Source: Candidatus Aminicenantes bacterium UBA6228
Lineage (GTDB): Bacteria > Acidobacteriota > Aminicenantia > Aminicenantales > Saccharicenantaceae
Direction: 5' to 3'
DNA: 64,000 nucleotides
Assembly: GCA_002441005.1 (NCBI GenBank)
Contig: DJWO01000014.1
Span: 124,001 to 188,000, forward strand
Shown: piece by piece, positions 8,202 to 16,179 of the stretch
Position numbering within the stretch: the first letter of the stretch is position 1
Layout: each line of letters begins with the position of its first letter
Position numbers and translations under genes: made by a program
Notes under the pieces: model-generated
Databases searched by the model: none
What the model was told of the DNA's origin: nothing
What the model saw: only the letters and a program-made list of their open reading frames with translations

Positions 8202-9722
8202 ATGTTTTTCAGCCGCTACCAACAGCGCCGCCTGGCTCTCGTTTTATTTGTTTTGCCAGTCATGCTGGGTTTTATAGCCGCCCTGAATCTGCCGGCCCTG
8301 GCTCAATCGCCGGTGGTTAAATTCGATGACTTTTTCCTGGATAAGGCCCTGCGTCTTAATTTTTATCTGGTGGGTGATGCTAAGGAAGAACAGATCATCA
8401 AGCAGGATATCTATCAGGAAGATTGCTGGCCGGAGAGCAAGGTCAATCTGACCAATCCTTTTAATTATGGACACTACTTTATCAAAGTTTATGAAGTGGC
8501 CTCCAACCAGTTAATCTATGCCAAGGGTTTTGATTGCCAGTTTGGCGAGTACAAAACCACCACCCCCGCCCTCAATGGAGTAAAAAAGGTTTTCCAGCGA
8601 GCAGTGAGAATTCCCTGGCCCAAGCGGCCGGTCAAAGTCGTCTTTGAAGCCAGAGACAGGCAGAATCTCCTCCATCCGCTGGCCATAGAAACCATTGATC
8701 CCGGAGATTATCACCTGATAAAGGAAACAGCTAAAAGCAACGATTATACTTTTGAAGTCGTGAAAAGTGGTCCTCCTTCCGAAAAAGTTGATCTGGTCTT
8801 CCTGGCCGAAGGTTATACGGCTGAAGATAAAGATAAGTTTGTGGCTGACGTTAAAAAGTTTTCGAGCTTCCTGTTTGAAAAGGAACCCTACAAAAGTAAT
8901 CGGGACAGATTCAATATCTATGGAGTTTTCCGGGCCTCACTTGAAAGAGGCATGGATGAACCCAGGCAAAAGGCCTATAAGAACACTGCTCTTAAAGCTT
9001 CTTTCAATGCTTTCGACCTCGATCGCTATATGCTGACTGAGGAGGGCTTTGCCCTGAGGGAAATGGCGGCCCAGGTTCCCTGCGATGCCATTGTTGTTCT
9101 GGTCAACAGTACCAGATATGGCGGCGGCGGAATTTATAATGATTACTGCATAACCACTGTGGATAATCAGGCCAGCCTGAGTGTTTTTATCCATGAATTC
9201 GGCCACAGCTTTGCCGGCCTGGCTGATGAATACTACACCTCCGATGTGGCTTATAACGACTTTTACCCGGCCGGGGTTGAACCACTCGAACCAAATATCA
9301 CTGCCCTGCTCGACCCGGAGCACATTAAATGGCAGGATCTGGTCTCACCCGGAATAGCCATTCCTACTGACTATGGCAAGGAAGAAACGGAAAAACTGCA
9401 GGCTCAAATGAGAGCCAGTTTCCAGGAAATGCAAAAAGCCCTGGAAGAGGCCAAGAAAAAAAACTTAAAAGAAGCTGACCTCAAAAAAATTCAGGCTCAA
9501 TTCCAGGAAAAAAATAAACCGCTGATGGCTAAGATCCAGGCTATCCGGGAAAAATATAAACACCTCGAGGACCAAGTTGGCGCCTTTGAAGGTGCTGGCT
9601 ATGCTTCTAAAGGCCTTTATCGCCCTCAGATGTATTGTGTGATGATTTCCAGCCCGAAGAATGAATTCTGCCAGGTCTGCCAGCGAGCCATCAAGCAGAT
9701 GATTGATTACTACTCAAAATAA
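8202..9722 (+). CDS. Secreted M64-family metallopeptidase
   Basis: 506 residues with a signal peptide (LVLFVLPVMLGFIAALNLPALA). An M64 N-terminal beta domain (about 40-180) precedes the catalytic domain, whose zinc motif HEFGHSFAGLADEYY begins at about His331. His331, Glu332 and His335 plus downstream DEYY match the IgA-peptidase/M64 signature. An unusual, highly charged coiled-coil insertion (about residues 400-460, rich in E, K, Q and A) interrupts the domain before the C-terminal CVMISSPKNEFCQVC segment. AAAGGAGC precedes the ATG. It probably degrades extracellular protein in the periplasm or outside the cell. The coiled coil could be a substrate or partner binding arm (inference). Confidence 0.85.
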   Translation: MFFSRYQQRRLALVLFVLPVMLGFIAALNLPALAQSPVVKFDDFFLDKALRLNFYLVGDAKEEQIIKQDIYQEDCWPESKVNLTNPFNYGHYFIKVYEVASNQLIYAKGFDCQFGEYKTTTPALNGVKKVFQRAVRIPWPKRPVKVVFEARDRQNLLHPLAIETIDPGDYHLIKETAKSNDYTFEVVKSGPPSEKVDLVFLAEGYTAEDKDKFVADVKKFSSFLFEKEPYKSNRDRFNIYGVFRASLERGMDEPRQKAYKNTALKASFNAFDLDRYMLTEEGFALREMAAQVPCDAIVVLVNSTRYGGGGIYNDYCITTVDNQASLSVFIHEFGHSFAGLADEYYTSDVAYNDFYPAGVEPLEPNITALLDPEHIKWQDLVSPGIAIPTDYGKEETEKLQAQMRASFQEMQKALEEAKKKNLKEADLKKIQAQFQEKNKPLMAKIQAIREKYKHLEDQVGAFEGAGYASKGLYRPQMYCVMISSPKNEFCQVCQRAIKQMIDYYSK

Positions 9723-9948
9723 TTATAGTTCGCGCCGGAAAGAGATGAGATAACTTCTGCTGGCAATGTCGCTGATTACCATCGTTTCGGCACCTGGATC
9801 AGAAGGTAAAAGCCAGGTTAAAATCAATAGTTAAAGAAATAAAAGTCACAGCGGCAGCTTTTTTAGCCAAATTTTATGACAGCCGGCAGAATTAAATATT
9901 TTAAGTGTGTCCCCCAGCTTAAGTTAAAAATTAAAATGTCTTCAGATC

Positions 9949-10008
9949 TTGACAAAACATTATAATTGGTATAAATTTATATTGAGTTAAATATTATAAT
10001 GATTACAA
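9949..10008 (+). promoter_or_regulatory. PerR-box-like operators and promoter of the perR operon
   Basis: TTGACA (9949-9954) is followed by TATAAA (9970-9975). Two sites resembling the PerR box TTATAATNATTATAA are present: TTATAATTGGTATAA (9960-9974, two mismatches) across the spacer and -10 region, and TTATAATGATTACAA (9994-10008, one mismatch) at the start codon. This is the layout expected for peroxide-sensitive autorepression. The second site covers the first possible ATG (9999). The -35/-10 spacing of 15 is short, so the exact -10 is uncertain. Confidence 0.6.
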
Positions 10009-10490
10009 AAATGAGAGCTAAAACTAAATTAAGAAAAAAGCCAGATAAGCTCTGGAGCCTGGATGAGATCAGCCAATTCCTCAGCCAGCAGGGCATCCGA
10101 CCTTCTTTTCACCGGCTGAAAGTTTTTGAATATTTGATTAATGAACGCACCCACCCGACGGCGGATGAAATCTATGAGGTCTTAAAAAAAGAAATTCCGG
10201 CTATCTCCAGGGCGACAGTTTACAACAACTTAAGACTTTTTCTTGAAAAACAAATTGTCCAGCTGCTCAACGTCGAGAAAAATGAAGCTCGCTATGATGC
10301 TACCCTCAGCTGGCATGGGCATTTTAAATGCCTCGGCTGCGGCCAGGTCTATGATGTCGGAATAGAAAGCCTCAAGCTTAGCTGGCTGGACAATTATCAA
10401 GTTCTGGAAAAACATCTCGACCTGAAGGGCCTCTGTCCTTCTTGCCGGGAGAGAAATAAATTTAAGGAACAGGAGGGACTAAATGGCTAA
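9999..10490 (+). CDS. perR: Fur-family peroxide regulator, PerR-like
   Basis: 163 residues with the Fur fold: a winged-helix domain (about 20-95, HRLKVFEYLINERTHPTADE then ISRATVYNNLRLFLEK) and a C-terminal dimerisation domain with HGHFKCLGCGQVYDV and CPSC, giving the four-cysteine structural zinc site. The start may be ATG 9999 or ATG 10011; the PerR box at 9994-10008 overlaps the former. The next gene, desulfoferrodoxin, overlaps by 8 bases, and a peroxiredoxin follows. Context and operator sequence favour PerR over Fur or Zur. It would repress the operon and be relieved by peroxide oxidation of the regulatory metal site. Confidence 0.85.
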   Translation: MITKMRAKTKLRKKPDKLWSLDEISQFLSQQGIRPSFHRLKVFEYLINERTHPTADEIYEVLKKEIPAISRATVYNNLRLFLEKQIVQLLNVEKNEARYDATLSWHGHFKCLGCGQVYDVGIESLKLSWLDNYQVLEKHLDLKGLCPSCRERNKFKEQEGLNG

Positions 10491-10866
10491 AAAGTATGGT
10501 ATCTACAAATGTCTGAAGTGTGGAAATATCGTTGAGGTTCTGCACGAAGGAATAGGGACCTTAGTCTGCTGCGGTGAGGAAATGGTTTTTATGGAAGCTA
10601 AAACAGCCGATACCGCTCAGGAAAAACATGTGCCTTACATCGAAAAAGTAGCTGGTGGTTATCTGGTCAAAGTCGGTCAGATGGTAGCTCATCCAATGGA
10701 AGAAAAACACTACATCGAGTGGATTGAACTGATAGCCGACGGCCAGGTTTACCGCCAGGAACTCAACCCCGGTGATAAGCCGGAAGCCTTCTTCCCCATC
10801 ACCGCGGCCAAAGTCTGGGCTCGGGAATACTGCAATATCCACCTGCTGTGGGAAAACAGAAATTAG
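10483..10866 (+). CDS. dfx: Desulfoferrodoxin (class I superoxide reductase)
   Basis: 127 residues. The N-terminal desulforedoxin iron site is Cys10-x2-Cys13 and Cys29-Cys30. The C-terminal superoxide reductase centre carries Glu47, His49, His70, His76, Cys117 and His120, within one position of the ligands known in Desulfovibrio desulfoferrodoxin. The enzyme reduces superoxide to hydrogen peroxide without making oxygen, the standard solution in anaerobes. It overlaps perR by 8 bases and precedes a peroxiredoxin that would remove the peroxide. All ligands are present, so it should be active. GGAGGGACTAA just upstream of ATG is the ribosome site. Confidence 0.95.
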   Translation: MAKKYGIYKCLKCGNIVEVLHEGIGTLVCCGEEMVFMEAKTADTAQEKHVPYIEKVAGGYLVKVGQMVAHPMEEKHYIEWIELIADGQVYRQELNPGDKPEAFFPITAAKVWAREYCNIHLLWENRN

Positions 10867-10985
10867 TTAAGCTGAAACCGGCTCAACCAATAAAGTAAAA
10901 AAAGTTTGGTTAACGGCCCCGAAGTCTCAGGGCCAGAAAGAGTTTGATGTTTTATTAAGATTTAAATTGATCAGGAGGTAAATAA

Positions 10986-11639
10986 ATGGAAAACAATGAA
11001 ACTAAAGGTTTCCCGTTAATCGGTGAAAAATTGCCTGAGATGGCTGTCCAGACCACTCAGGGGATTAAAAAGCTCCCCCATGATTATGCGGGGAAATGGC
11101 TGGTGCTGTTCAGCCATCCGGCTGATTTTACACCTGTCTGCACCACTGAATTTGTTTCCTTCGCCAGGAACTATGATAAGTTCCAAAAACTTAATGCTGA
11201 GCTCCTCGGCCTGTCAATTGATCAGGTTTTCAGTCACATCAAATGGATTGAGTGGATCGAGAATGAACTTAAAGTGGAAATCCCCTTCCCGATCATAGCT
11301 GATGATCAGGGACGGGTAGCTGCCCGCCTGGGCATGATTCACCCCGGAGCCGGAACAAAAACGGTCAGAGCTGTCTTCATAGTTGACCCGGAAAGCATCA
11401 TCAGGCTTATTCTCTTTTATCCGGCTGAAGTCGGCCGCAATATGTCAGAGATTCTCAGAATCCTTAAAGCCTTCCAGATTTCCGATAAATACGATGTCTC
11501 CCTCCCGGCCAACTGGCCGGATAATGAACTGATAAAAGACCACGCTATTATTCCCTCTCCAACTGACGTCAAAGGAGCTAAGGAACGAAAAAATCAGAAT
11601 GATTGTTTTGACTGGTGGTTCTGCCATAGAAAGGTGTGA
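10986..11639 (+). CDS. Prx6/archaeal-type peroxiredoxin with C-terminal cysteine pair
   Basis: 217 residues, a thioredoxin-fold peroxidase. The peroxidatic Cys52 lies in HPADFTPVCTTEF. The long C-terminal arm ends CFDWWFCHRKV with Cys207 and Cys213, the same spacing and numbering known for archaeal hexadecameric peroxiredoxins such as Aeropyrum TPx. It reduces hydrogen peroxide or organic peroxides. It lies 119 bases after dfx, has a strong AGGAGGT ribosome site, and is closed by a terminator, completing a superoxide-to-peroxide-to-water pathway under likely PerR control. Confidence 0.92.
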   Translation: MENNETKGFPLIGEKLPEMAVQTTQGIKKLPHDYAGKWLVLFSHPADFTPVCTTEFVSFARNYDKFQKLNAELLGLSIDQVFSHIKWIEWIENELKVEIPFPIIADDQGRVAARLGMIHPGAGTKTVRAVFIVDPESIIRLILFYPAEVGRNMSEILRILKAFQISDKYDVSLPANWPDNELIKDHAIIPSPTDVKGAKERKNQNDCFDWWFCHRKV

Positions 11640-11662
11640 TTAAGGGCAAAAGAACTAAGAAG

Positions 11663-11688
11663 AGGGGCGGTTTACCGCCCCTTTTTTT
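11663..11688 (+). terminator. Rho-independent terminator after the peroxiredoxin gene
   Basis: Perfect 8-bp stem AGGGGCGG / CCGCCCCT with loop TTTA, followed by a run of seven T. It is the strongest intrinsic terminator in the window and ends the perR-dfx-peroxiredoxin unit. Confidence 0.92.
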
Positions 11689-11804
11689 GTCTTCTCGAGT
11701 TCACTTCAGAACTTTAAATAGCCAGGTAACTCTCTTCACTTGCAATATTTTATTATTGTAATAAATATAGATATATAATCCGAAATAAGAAAGGAGGAAA
11801 GAAA

Positions 11805-12602
11805 ATGAGTAAATCAATGGCCAGTAGATTGACTGTTTTTCTTTTAGTTTCTTTGCTGCTAACACCCCTATTCCTCAGTGCTCAGAACCCAAAGACGATT
11901 AAACTTAACGAACCGAATAAAAAGCGCGGCTTACCGGTCATGGAAGCTCTGGCAGTTAGAGCCTCAGCGAGCCAGTGGTCCACCCAGGACTTAAGCGCTC
12001 AGGATCTGTCCGATTTGCTGTGGGCAGCCAATGGAATTAACCGTCCGGATAATGGCAAAAAGACTGCACCCTCAGCCATGAACGCTCAGGATGTTGATAT
12101 CTATGTTTTTTTGAAAGACGGAGCTTATCTCTATGAGGCCAAAACCCACAGCCTGATTGAGGTGGTTAGTGGTGACCAGCGGTCGCTGTTCTTTCAGCCA
12201 AGGCCGCCACGGCCAGCCGGCGCTGGACAGCCCGGAGAAAAGCCACCTGTGCCAGGACAGCCAGGTCAGCAGCCACCAAAACCGGGTGAGCGTGGACAGC
12301 AACCGCCGATCCCACCAACTGGTGGTTCGCGACCTCAAGAACAACAGGTCATGGCTCCAGTCGTCCTGTTGCTGGTCTCCGATATTTCGAGATTCAGGGG
12401 TGGAGCCGATGATCAGAAGAAAGAATGGGCTGCTCTTGATACCGGCATTGTTTCCCAGAATATTTCCATTTTCTGCGCCGGCACCGGGCTTGGCACCAGG
12501 CCAAGATCGGGCATGGATAGAGAAAAGCTCAAGGAATTACTAAAGCTCAAAGACACTCAGCTTCCACTCCTCAACCACCCGGTCAGCTACAAAAAACAAT
12601 AG
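11805..12602 (+). CDS. Secreted SagB-type nitroreductase-like protein with proline-rich insert
   Basis: 265 residues with a signal peptide (LTVFLLVSLLLTPLFLSAQ). The family pattern is clear: RASASQWSTQDLSAQDLSD, LLWAANGINR, KTAPSAMNAQDVDIYVF and YLYEAKTHSL all match FMN-dependent nitroreductase/SagB-type dehydrogenase proteins. Between about residues 128 and 180 a Pro/Gly/Gln-rich insert with GQQPPxPGxxG-type repeats interrupts the domain before the C-terminal half (VVLLLVSDISRF). Exported members often reduce unknown substrates, and the redox partner is unknown. GAAAGGAGG precedes the ATG. The insert is absent from the ordinary family and may be a linker or low-complexity expansion. Confidence 0.75.
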   Translation: MSKSMASRLTVFLLVSLLLTPLFLSAQNPKTIKLNEPNKKRGLPVMEALAVRASASQWSTQDLSAQDLSDLLWAANGINRPDNGKKTAPSAMNAQDVDIYVFLKDGAYLYEAKTHSLIEVVSGDQRSLFFQPRPPRPAGAGQPGEKPPVPGQPGQQPPKPGERGQQPPIPPTGGSRPQEQQVMAPVVLLLVSDISRFRGGADDQKKEWAALDTGIVSQNISIFCAGTGLGTRPRSGMDREKLKELLKLKDTQLPLLNHPVSYKKQ

Positions 12603-12741
12603 CAGCCGGCTAAACTCTTTATACTTTTGGCCAGGTCTAAAAGTCTGCCAGCAATTCTGAAAGATTTTTATTGACTCAATCAGATATCTAATATATTTTA
12701 TTTCCTTGGTTTGTTTTTTAGACTTTTGAGGAGGTGTCACG

Positions 12742-14814
12742 ATGGCTAATAACCAAGTTCCCGTCAGGCGCAGAGCTTTATCAACCGGTTTCTGGCTGAT
12801 ACTTATCCTTGTTTTGATAGTGATAGGCCTTTTCTTATTTATTAGCAACCGGGCCAAATCACCTGCTGCCTCAGGTCTTTCTTCCTTCCCTGAGCCCATT
12901 GATCCGCAGAAGGTTCAGGATCAAGATCAGATGACCTGGGCTGACTATCACCCCATACCGGGCCAGGACTGGGCTGACCCATCGCTCAAACCAGAACGGG
13001 GTTTCAAGTTAGCCGTCGTGGCAGTTGACTTTCCGGATCAACCTTTCGTCATGACCAGGGCAAAAGGCTCTGACCCATTTGGCAATCCACAGATTGACCC
13101 GATAGCCAGAGAAAACGTGCCTCAGTTTTTTGCTGATTTTTTCACCAAATCGCTCGCTGTTAATCACGGCCTTAACATCCATCATTACTGGATGTGGCAA
13201 TCGCGGGGAAAATTCGGGCTGACTCAGGTTGATACTTTCGGTCCCTTTGAGATGCCAAAACCACACTGGTGGTATGGTCTTAATGAGCACCGTCAGAATA
13301 AATCCACACCTGACGGCAGCATCGCCGCCGGGCGCCTGGAGAAAGATTGCGATGAGCTCTGGATAAAAGACGCCGGACAGGATATCAGGAAAAATTACGA
13401 TGCCATCTTGCGGATTTACGCTGGCTATGATGAAACCGGCGTCTGGATGGAATTTGGCCAGATGAAGTTTAAGAGCAAAGATGACATTCCACCCGAATGG
13501 GGCAACCCCAATCCGGATATGCCTCGCTGGGTTCCAACCCGCTATGTCGAGTGGACCAGCTGGCTGGCCGGTTCGCAGCAGTGGGGCTTATCATCCATGC
13601 GCCAGGGAGAAAACTCCGGCACCATCGCCCATGAGCTGGGACATTTCGCCTTTGACCTGCCGGATCTCAACAACAATCCCTATGTTCAGCCTTACCGGCG
13701 AGCAGCCGTCGGCCCCTGGGACTTGATGGACAGAGCCTGTTTCAATGGCCCGGAAGGCCCGCATAAGCGGTGGGTCGTTCCACCCATTGCCGGCGCAGCC
13801 GGACCGGCTGGACTGATGGTCAGAGACAGAATGGCCTGCGGCTTTATTCCTGATGGCCAGCTGCTCACCCTGAGCCGGGAAGGCCTGGCTAAATCAGGCC
13901 TCATCGTAGCGGAGGTCACAGCGCGGGAAGTTGATCCGCTACCCGGAGCCTATACGGGGATAAATATCCGGCTCGACGGTTCTGAACCTGGTGACCGCAC
14001 ACCTGTTGATGACCCGGCCACCAATCCCCTCTCTTCCGGGATTCCAGATTATAATTTTTATTCGCTGGAAGTTGTCCAGCGAGTCGGCTTTGATTCTTTC
14101 TGCCCGGACAGCGGTGTCCTTCTCTCCAAAAATAAAGATAAGCTCTGGGGCCGTAACGGCGGGCCCAATGCCTTCGATAGCTATATCTGGGTAATAGATG
14201 CTCACCCGGAAGATATAAATGTAGTTGACTATGTCAGCCCGTCTGGTGAAAAAGTCATGAGGACGATTGCCGATTACCGGCAACTCAATGATGCCCTCTT
14301 CCATGCCGGACTTAATTCGGGCAGCCAGTTCGAGTACCGCGACGAGGCCAACCGGCTTCATTTCTATGTGGTCAATTTGAACCGGAGCCAGGACGGGATT
14401 CTGAACTACACACTGGCCGTCCGTTCACTCGATGGCTCCGGGCCACAGGCTAAAGGTCTGGAACTCATTTCTCCTGAAGCGAAACTTAAAGTTCAAAACG
14501 GGCTCATCCCGGTAACTTTTGAGCTTAAGAACACCGGCCTGGCAGCCGAAGTTGATCCAAAGCTTCATCCCTCAGATGCCTCAGGCCATCTCAACTATGA
14601 CCTTTACCGTCTGGAAGTATCCATCAGCGGACAGGGTTGGCAGGTTCAGTTGCCCAATGCCTTAACTGCGGTTAAATTCGGCGAAACCTCAGAGGTAACA
14701 GTCTATGTTTTGCCACCCAGGGGTGGTGAGCGCCAGGCTACTTTAGTTCTGAAGGCCACTTCTGAAAGCCAGCCTGATAAGACAGCTCAGGCAAAGGTCA
14801 ATCTCAGCCTTTAA
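12742..14814 (+). CDS. Membrane-anchored M6-like metalloprotease
   Basis: 690 residues. A single N-terminal membrane helix (about 14-34, FWLILILVLIVIGLFLFI) exports and may anchor the protein. The catalytic zinc motif HELGHFAFDLPD begins at His297, with His301 and a downstream Asp as third ligand, matching immune-inhibitor-A/M6-type proteases. A C-terminal beta-sandwich of about 100 residues (from about 590) ends VNLSL. GGAGGTG lies 8 bases before the ATG. Together with the M64 peptidase it suggests extracellular protein degradation as a nutrient source (inference). Confidence 0.75.
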   Translation: MANNQVPVRRRALSTGFWLILILVLIVIGLFLFISNRAKSPAASGLSSFPEPIDPQKVQDQDQMTWADYHPIPGQDWADPSLKPERGFKLAVVAVDFPDQPFVMTRAKGSDPFGNPQIDPIARENVPQFFADFFTKSLAVNHGLNIHHYWMWQSRGKFGLTQVDTFGPFEMPKPHWWYGLNEHRQNKSTPDGSIAAGRLEKDCDELWIKDAGQDIRKNYDAILRIYAGYDETGVWMEFGQMKFKSKDDIPPEWGNPNPDMPRWVPTRYVEWTSWLAGSQQWGLSSMRQGENSGTIAHELGHFAFDLPDLNNNPYVQPYRRAAVGPWDLMDRACFNGPEGPHKRWVVPPIAGAAGPAGLMVRDRMACGFIPDGQLLTLSREGLAKSGLIVAEVTAREVDPLPGAYTGINIRLDGSEPGDRTPVDDPATNPLSSGIPDYNFYSLEVVQRVGFDSFCPDSGVLLSKNKDKLWGRNGGPNAFDSYIWVIDAHPEDINVVDYVSPSGEKVMRTIADYRQLNDALFHAGLNSGSQFEYRDEANRLHFYVVNLNRSQDGILNYTLAVRSLDGSGPQAKGLELISPEAKLKVQNGLIPVTFELKNTGLAAEVDPKLHPSDASGHLNYDLYRLEVSISGQGWQVQLPNALTAVKFGETSEVTVYVLPPRGGERQATLVLKATSESQPDKTAQAKVNLSL

Positions 14815-15138
14815 AAGCTAAGGCAGCTGTCAGGTGACTTGAGATTGTGAGCCGGGTTCAGTCTGCCTGTGGGAGGGCGGGCTGAGCCCAAAGCCAAAAC
14901 GCTTTCGTGTAGATTTTCTCGTGACGCAACGAATCACTTTCGTATACACTTGAGAGGCAGCCAGCCCACACGCCCCCCTTTTGACATAACTTAAGGTATC
15001 ATTTATACTTAACTAACATGTTGCCTTTCCCGGGCTGTGTTCTTTGAACCCGGGAGCGGGCCAAAGCTAACCTGAAGTAAAGAGAAATTTGAGCTTTTTA
15101 ATTAAGGATTAAACCGCCAGGCAGCGGCTCACAGGCTA
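14815..15138. other. Intergenic region, 324 bases
   Basis: No gene seen. Two similar short segments, CGCTTTCGTGTAGAT (near 14900) and CACTTTCGTATACACT (near 14936), form an imperfect direct repeat. A CCCGGG...CCCGGG hairpin with an inner GTTC/GAAC stem occurs at about 15030-15055, upstream of the next gene. Either could be regulatory. I recognise no RNA family. Confidence 0.4.
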
Positions 15139-16179
15139 ATGGAAGACAACAAGAACAACAATAAGAGCAATAATAAGAAGAAATTAGCCAGAATAATTCT
15201 AACTGCTTTTGGTCTTTTACTCCTGGCTGTTCTCATCTGGAGAGCCGGGCCAAAGGTCGTCTGGGAGAATATTGTCCAGGCGGGTTATTACCTGCCACTG
15301 GTCTGTTTAACCGCCCTTCTCTGGATGTTCCTGCAAGCCATAGCCTGGTCCATCATCCAGGGCGCCTTTCAAAAAGTCCCGATAATGACCCTTTTTCGGG
15401 CAAAAATCATCGCCGACGGGCTCGGGACTCTCGTGCCGGTGGCGGCCAATATAGGAGGAGAAGCCGCCCGGGCAGTGATCATCAAGGAACATTCTCCCCT
15501 GAATGAAGGCATTCCCGGAGTCGTTTTCGATAAAACCATTGAATATCTGGCTTCTTTAGCTTATTTAGCAGCCGGGCTTTTTCTGTCTTTAATTTACCTT
15601 AAAATTCCCCAGAAGCTGAAGATTTCATCCTTGGTGGCTCTGTTGGTTATTTTTATCGCCCTGGTAGTCATGGTCATCCTGCAATTTAAAGGGGTTTATT
15701 CTATTATTGGCCGGGTGGCCGGAATTTCCCGCCGCAGTCGCCGCTGGTTTGAGGAAAAAGAAAGCAGCCTGAGAGATTTTGACCGGAATATGCGCCTGAT
15801 GTTCAGCCATTCCAAAACAGGCCTGCTGATTGCTTTTCTTCTTCATTTTACGGCCCGCTGCTTAGGAGCCCTCGAAATCTATATCATTATCAGAGCCATG
15901 GGCTGGCCGGCCAGCCTGGTTAAAGTCGTTTTTATTTCAGTTTTTACGGTCATTATCAACACGGCTTTTTTTATCATCCCTGGCCAGTGGGGTGCCGCTG
16001 AAGGTGGCAGTTTGCTGGCCGCTGCCACGGTCGGCTATCCGGCGACCATCGGGCTCAGTGTCGGGCTGATCAGGCGTATCCGCAAAATTATCTTTGCCGT
16101 CCTGACCGTGATTCTAACCGCAGCCGGTAAACATAAAGAGAAAGGAAAATTAGCTACGGAGAATGCCAATGGTAGATAA
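15139..16179 (+). CDS. Lysylphosphatidylglycerol-synthase-type transmembrane protein (flippase-like)
   Basis: 346 residues with a hydrophilic Asn/Lys-rich N-terminus and about eight membrane helices. The motifs PVAANIGGEAARAVIIKEH and GVVFDKTIEYLASL match the LPG_synthase_TM/UPF0104 family, whose members act as lipid flippases or accompany polar-lipid and hopanoid pathways. The gene overlaps the following CDP-alcohol transferase fusion by 17 bases, and a GT4 glycosyltransferase comes next. The cluster probably makes and moves an unusual envelope phospholipid or glycolipid (inference). Confidence 0.75.
   Translation: MEDNKNNNKSNNKKKLARIILTAFGLLLLAVLIWRAGPKVVWENIVQAGYYLPLVCLTALLWMFLQAIAWSIIQGAFQKVPIMTLFRAKIIADGLGTLVPVAANIGGEAARAVIIKEHSPLNEGIPGVVFDKTIEYLASLAYLAAGLFLSLIYLKIPQKLKISSLVALLVIFIALVVMVILQFKGVYSIIGRVAGISRRSRRWFEEKESSLRDFDRNMRLMFSHSKTGLLIAFLLHFTARCLGALEIYIIIRAMGWPASLVKVVFISVFTVIINTAFFIIPGQWGAAEGGSLLAAATVGYPATIGLSVGLIRRIRKIIFAVLTVILTAAGKHKEKGKLATENANGR

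Noticed and set aside
14890..14965. Short CTTTCGT direct repeats as a CRISPR or iteron array
   Set aside because: Only two imperfect copies with no regular spacing or associated genes.
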